A stretch of 5,641 nucleotides of DNA, from assembly GCA_036380435.1 (NCBI GenBank), contig DASVES010000464.1:1-5641 (forward strand). The letters are read 5' to 3'. The position numbers were made by a program, and so were the translations under genes. This stretch comes from DASQDT01 sp036380435. Its GTDB lineage: Bacteria > Acidobacteriota > Blastocatellia > Pyrinomonadales > Pyrinomonadaceae. The notes below the pieces were generated by a model. The model did not search any database. It saw only the letters and a list, made by a program, of their open reading frames with translations, and was not told the DNA's origin. Shown here piece after piece: positions 4,981 to 5,641 of this stretch (positions within the stretch are counted from its first letter, which is position 1; every line of letters starts with the position of its first letter).

Positions 4981-5145
4981 TGGTACGCTCGACGAAAGTC
5001 GGATTTTTAGGCCCCGCGGGGCACCAAAAGCGGCGGCGGCGCGCATCTGAAGTGCCGAAACAGTCCGCAACAGACAGCCCACAGTGTTTTATCACCGGAC
5101 ATACCCCGCCGCCGGGGAGGCCGGGGAAGGAACGGTCCCAAACAG

Positions 5146-5436
5146 GTGGAAGTCACTAAAGCACTCGCGGCGCTTCAGCCGCTCTACGGTAAAGGCAACG
5201 TCGAGGTCGTCACGGAAGACGGCGCGCGCGTGCGCGGCACCGTCCGTTCTTTGCGTACCACGCAGGCGCTCACCAAGCCGAGCGTCAAGATCGAGCGGGC
5301 CGACGGCGAGGTCGTCAAAATCCCCTTCAACGTCATCACCGAGATCATCGACCACAACAACGAGAACGAACGCCGCGAAGAGGAAGAACCCAAGGGCGGC
5401 TTCTTCGGTCGGCGCTTCACGCTCGGCTTCTTCTAA
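5146..5436 (+). CDS. Small beta-rich protein of unknown function, GTG start
   Basis: This encodes a 96-residue protein. Residues 16-69 read as alternating strands (GNVEVVTEDGARVRGTV, then SVKIERADGEVVKIPF and VITEIID), which resembles a small SH3- or Sm-like barrel; that fold is a guess from the pattern. A charged segment NENERREEEEPKGG (72-85) and an aromatic, basic tail FFGRRFTLGFF (86-96) follow, so the end may bind a membrane, nucleic acid or partner. No ATG is available in frame upstream, so GTG at 5146 is taken as the start. The purine-rich GGGGAAGGAACGG at 5123-5135 is its likely SD, although the spacing is long. It is probably the first gene of an operon with the cupin gene 32 bases downstream. 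Confidence 0.75.
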   Translation: MEVTKALAALQPLYGKGNVEVVTEDGARVRGTVRSLRTTQALTKPSVKIERADGEVVKIPFNVITEIIDHNNENERREEEEPKGGFFGRRFTLGFF

Positions 5437-5468
5437 AGCCTCGGCCCGCGGCCGATCCAAGACCTTCA

Positions 5469-5641
5469 GTGTTCGACCTCTCCAACAGCATCGAGTGGCG
5501 GCCGACGCGCCACCGCGGCATCCACCTCCGCGTGCTGCGGCGCGACGAGCGAAGCGGCGACGCCACCGTCCTCATCCGCATGGAGCCGGGCTGCTCCTAC
5601 CCGGCCCACCGCCACCGGGGGCTGGAAGAAGTGCTCATCCT
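5469..5641 (+). CDS. ChrR-like cupin domain protein, N-terminal part (cut by window edge)
   Basis: This frame starts at GTG 5469 and runs off the right edge after 57 codons. It shows the first cupin motif G-x5-HxH-x3-E: G41, H47, H49 and E53 in GCSYPAHRHRGLEE. His, His and Glu are the usual metal ligands of the barrel. The leading strands (IHLRVLRRDERSGDATVLIRMEPG, about 18-41) and the Pro-x-His context resemble the cupin of the ChrR anti-sigma factor family and related small cupins (metal- or oxidant-sensing, or enzymes). The second cupin motif and any zinc anti-sigma domain are outside the window. The SD is weak, and the frame is open upstream through the end of the preceding gene, so the start is tentative. 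It is likely co-transcribed with the 96-residue gene. Confidence 0.75.
   Translation, partial: MFDLSNSIEWRPTRHRGIHLRVLRRDERSGDATVLIRMEPGCSYPAHRHRGLEEVLI

Larger units (their letters stand above)
4735..5145. other. Long divergent intergenic region without a gene
   Basis: These 411 bases separate the start of the PDZ gene from the start of the rightward gene. No ORF here has protein-like character; the in-frame extension of the PDZ gene up to 5082 has shadow-like composition. Apart from the sites listed separately it contains a small stem CGAC-GAAA-GTCG with a GNRA tetraloop (4990-5001) followed by TTTTT (5004-5008), a perfect 12-bp palindrome GCCCCGCGGGGC (5011-5022), and a GGCCGGGG-type purine repeat at about 5112-5130. 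I recognise no tRNA or known riboswitch core. Confidence 0.6.

Noticed and set aside
4735..5082. 116-residue N-terminal extension of the PDZ protein
   Set aside because: Its composition is not protein-like, no SD precedes it, and it would cross the leader hairpin and the promoter-like sites of the divergent region.

Overview
The window is a GC-rich chromosomal stretch from a bacterium. It carries seven protein genes, two of them cut by the window edges, and intergenic DNA that is unusually rich in inverted repeats. No transposase, integrase, phage gene, tRNA, rRNA or CRISPR array is visible. The gene content suggests a Gram-negative soil-type bacterium, possibly an Acidobacteriota member (Blastocatellia/Pyrinomonadales-like). 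It includes a Hanks-type Ser/Thr kinase, zinc-ribbon proteins fused to membrane domains, a DUF2752 membrane protein, a double-PDZ protein and a ChrR-like cupin. The taxonomic guess is an inference from gene style only and is weak.

Layout, left to right. (a) 1-407, minus: N-terminal half of a Ser/Thr protein kinase, cut at the left edge just after the HRD catalytic motif. Its upstream gap (408-728) holds a candidate extended -10 promoter, an inverted repeat lying across that promoter, a 5'-leader hairpin, and a GC hairpin that may end the next operon. (b) 729-1921, minus: a two-gene operon of a zinc-ribbon/RDD membrane protein followed by a DUF2752 membrane protein. Stop and start overlap by one base (TGATG). 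(c) 2118-2194: a large inverted repeat made of 4 + 4 heptamers (AGAGGTY). It supplies the last codons and the stop codon of the next gene and is followed on the minus strand by a pyrimidine-rich tract. (d) 2172-3050, minus: a 292-residue protein with a divergent M15 (VanY-like) zinc peptidase signature. (e) 3249-3620, plus: a small acidic protein of unknown function, divergent from (d). (f) 3652-4734, minus: a zinc-ribbon, single-TM, double-PDZ protein, convergent with (e). (g) 4735-5145: a 411-bp divergent intergenic region with a leader hairpin for the PDZ gene and a close match to a sigma-54 promoter reading rightward. (h) 5146-5436 and 5469 onward, plus: a small beta-rich protein and the start of a ChrR-type cupin, probably co-transcribed.

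How the genes may relate: the RDD and PDZ proteins carry nearly the same four-cysteine ribbon (C-x2-C ... GMRFC-x2-CG) in front of unrelated membrane modules, and a kinase lies near them. An envelope-associated theme (kinase, membrane proteins, peptidase-like protein, PDZ scaffold) is plausible but not shown by the sequence. I do not see a clear new multi-gene system. The best leads are the heptamer hairpin that invades a coding region, the altered active-site motif of the M15-like protein, the candidate operator and promoter upstream of the kinase, and the sigma-54-like site.
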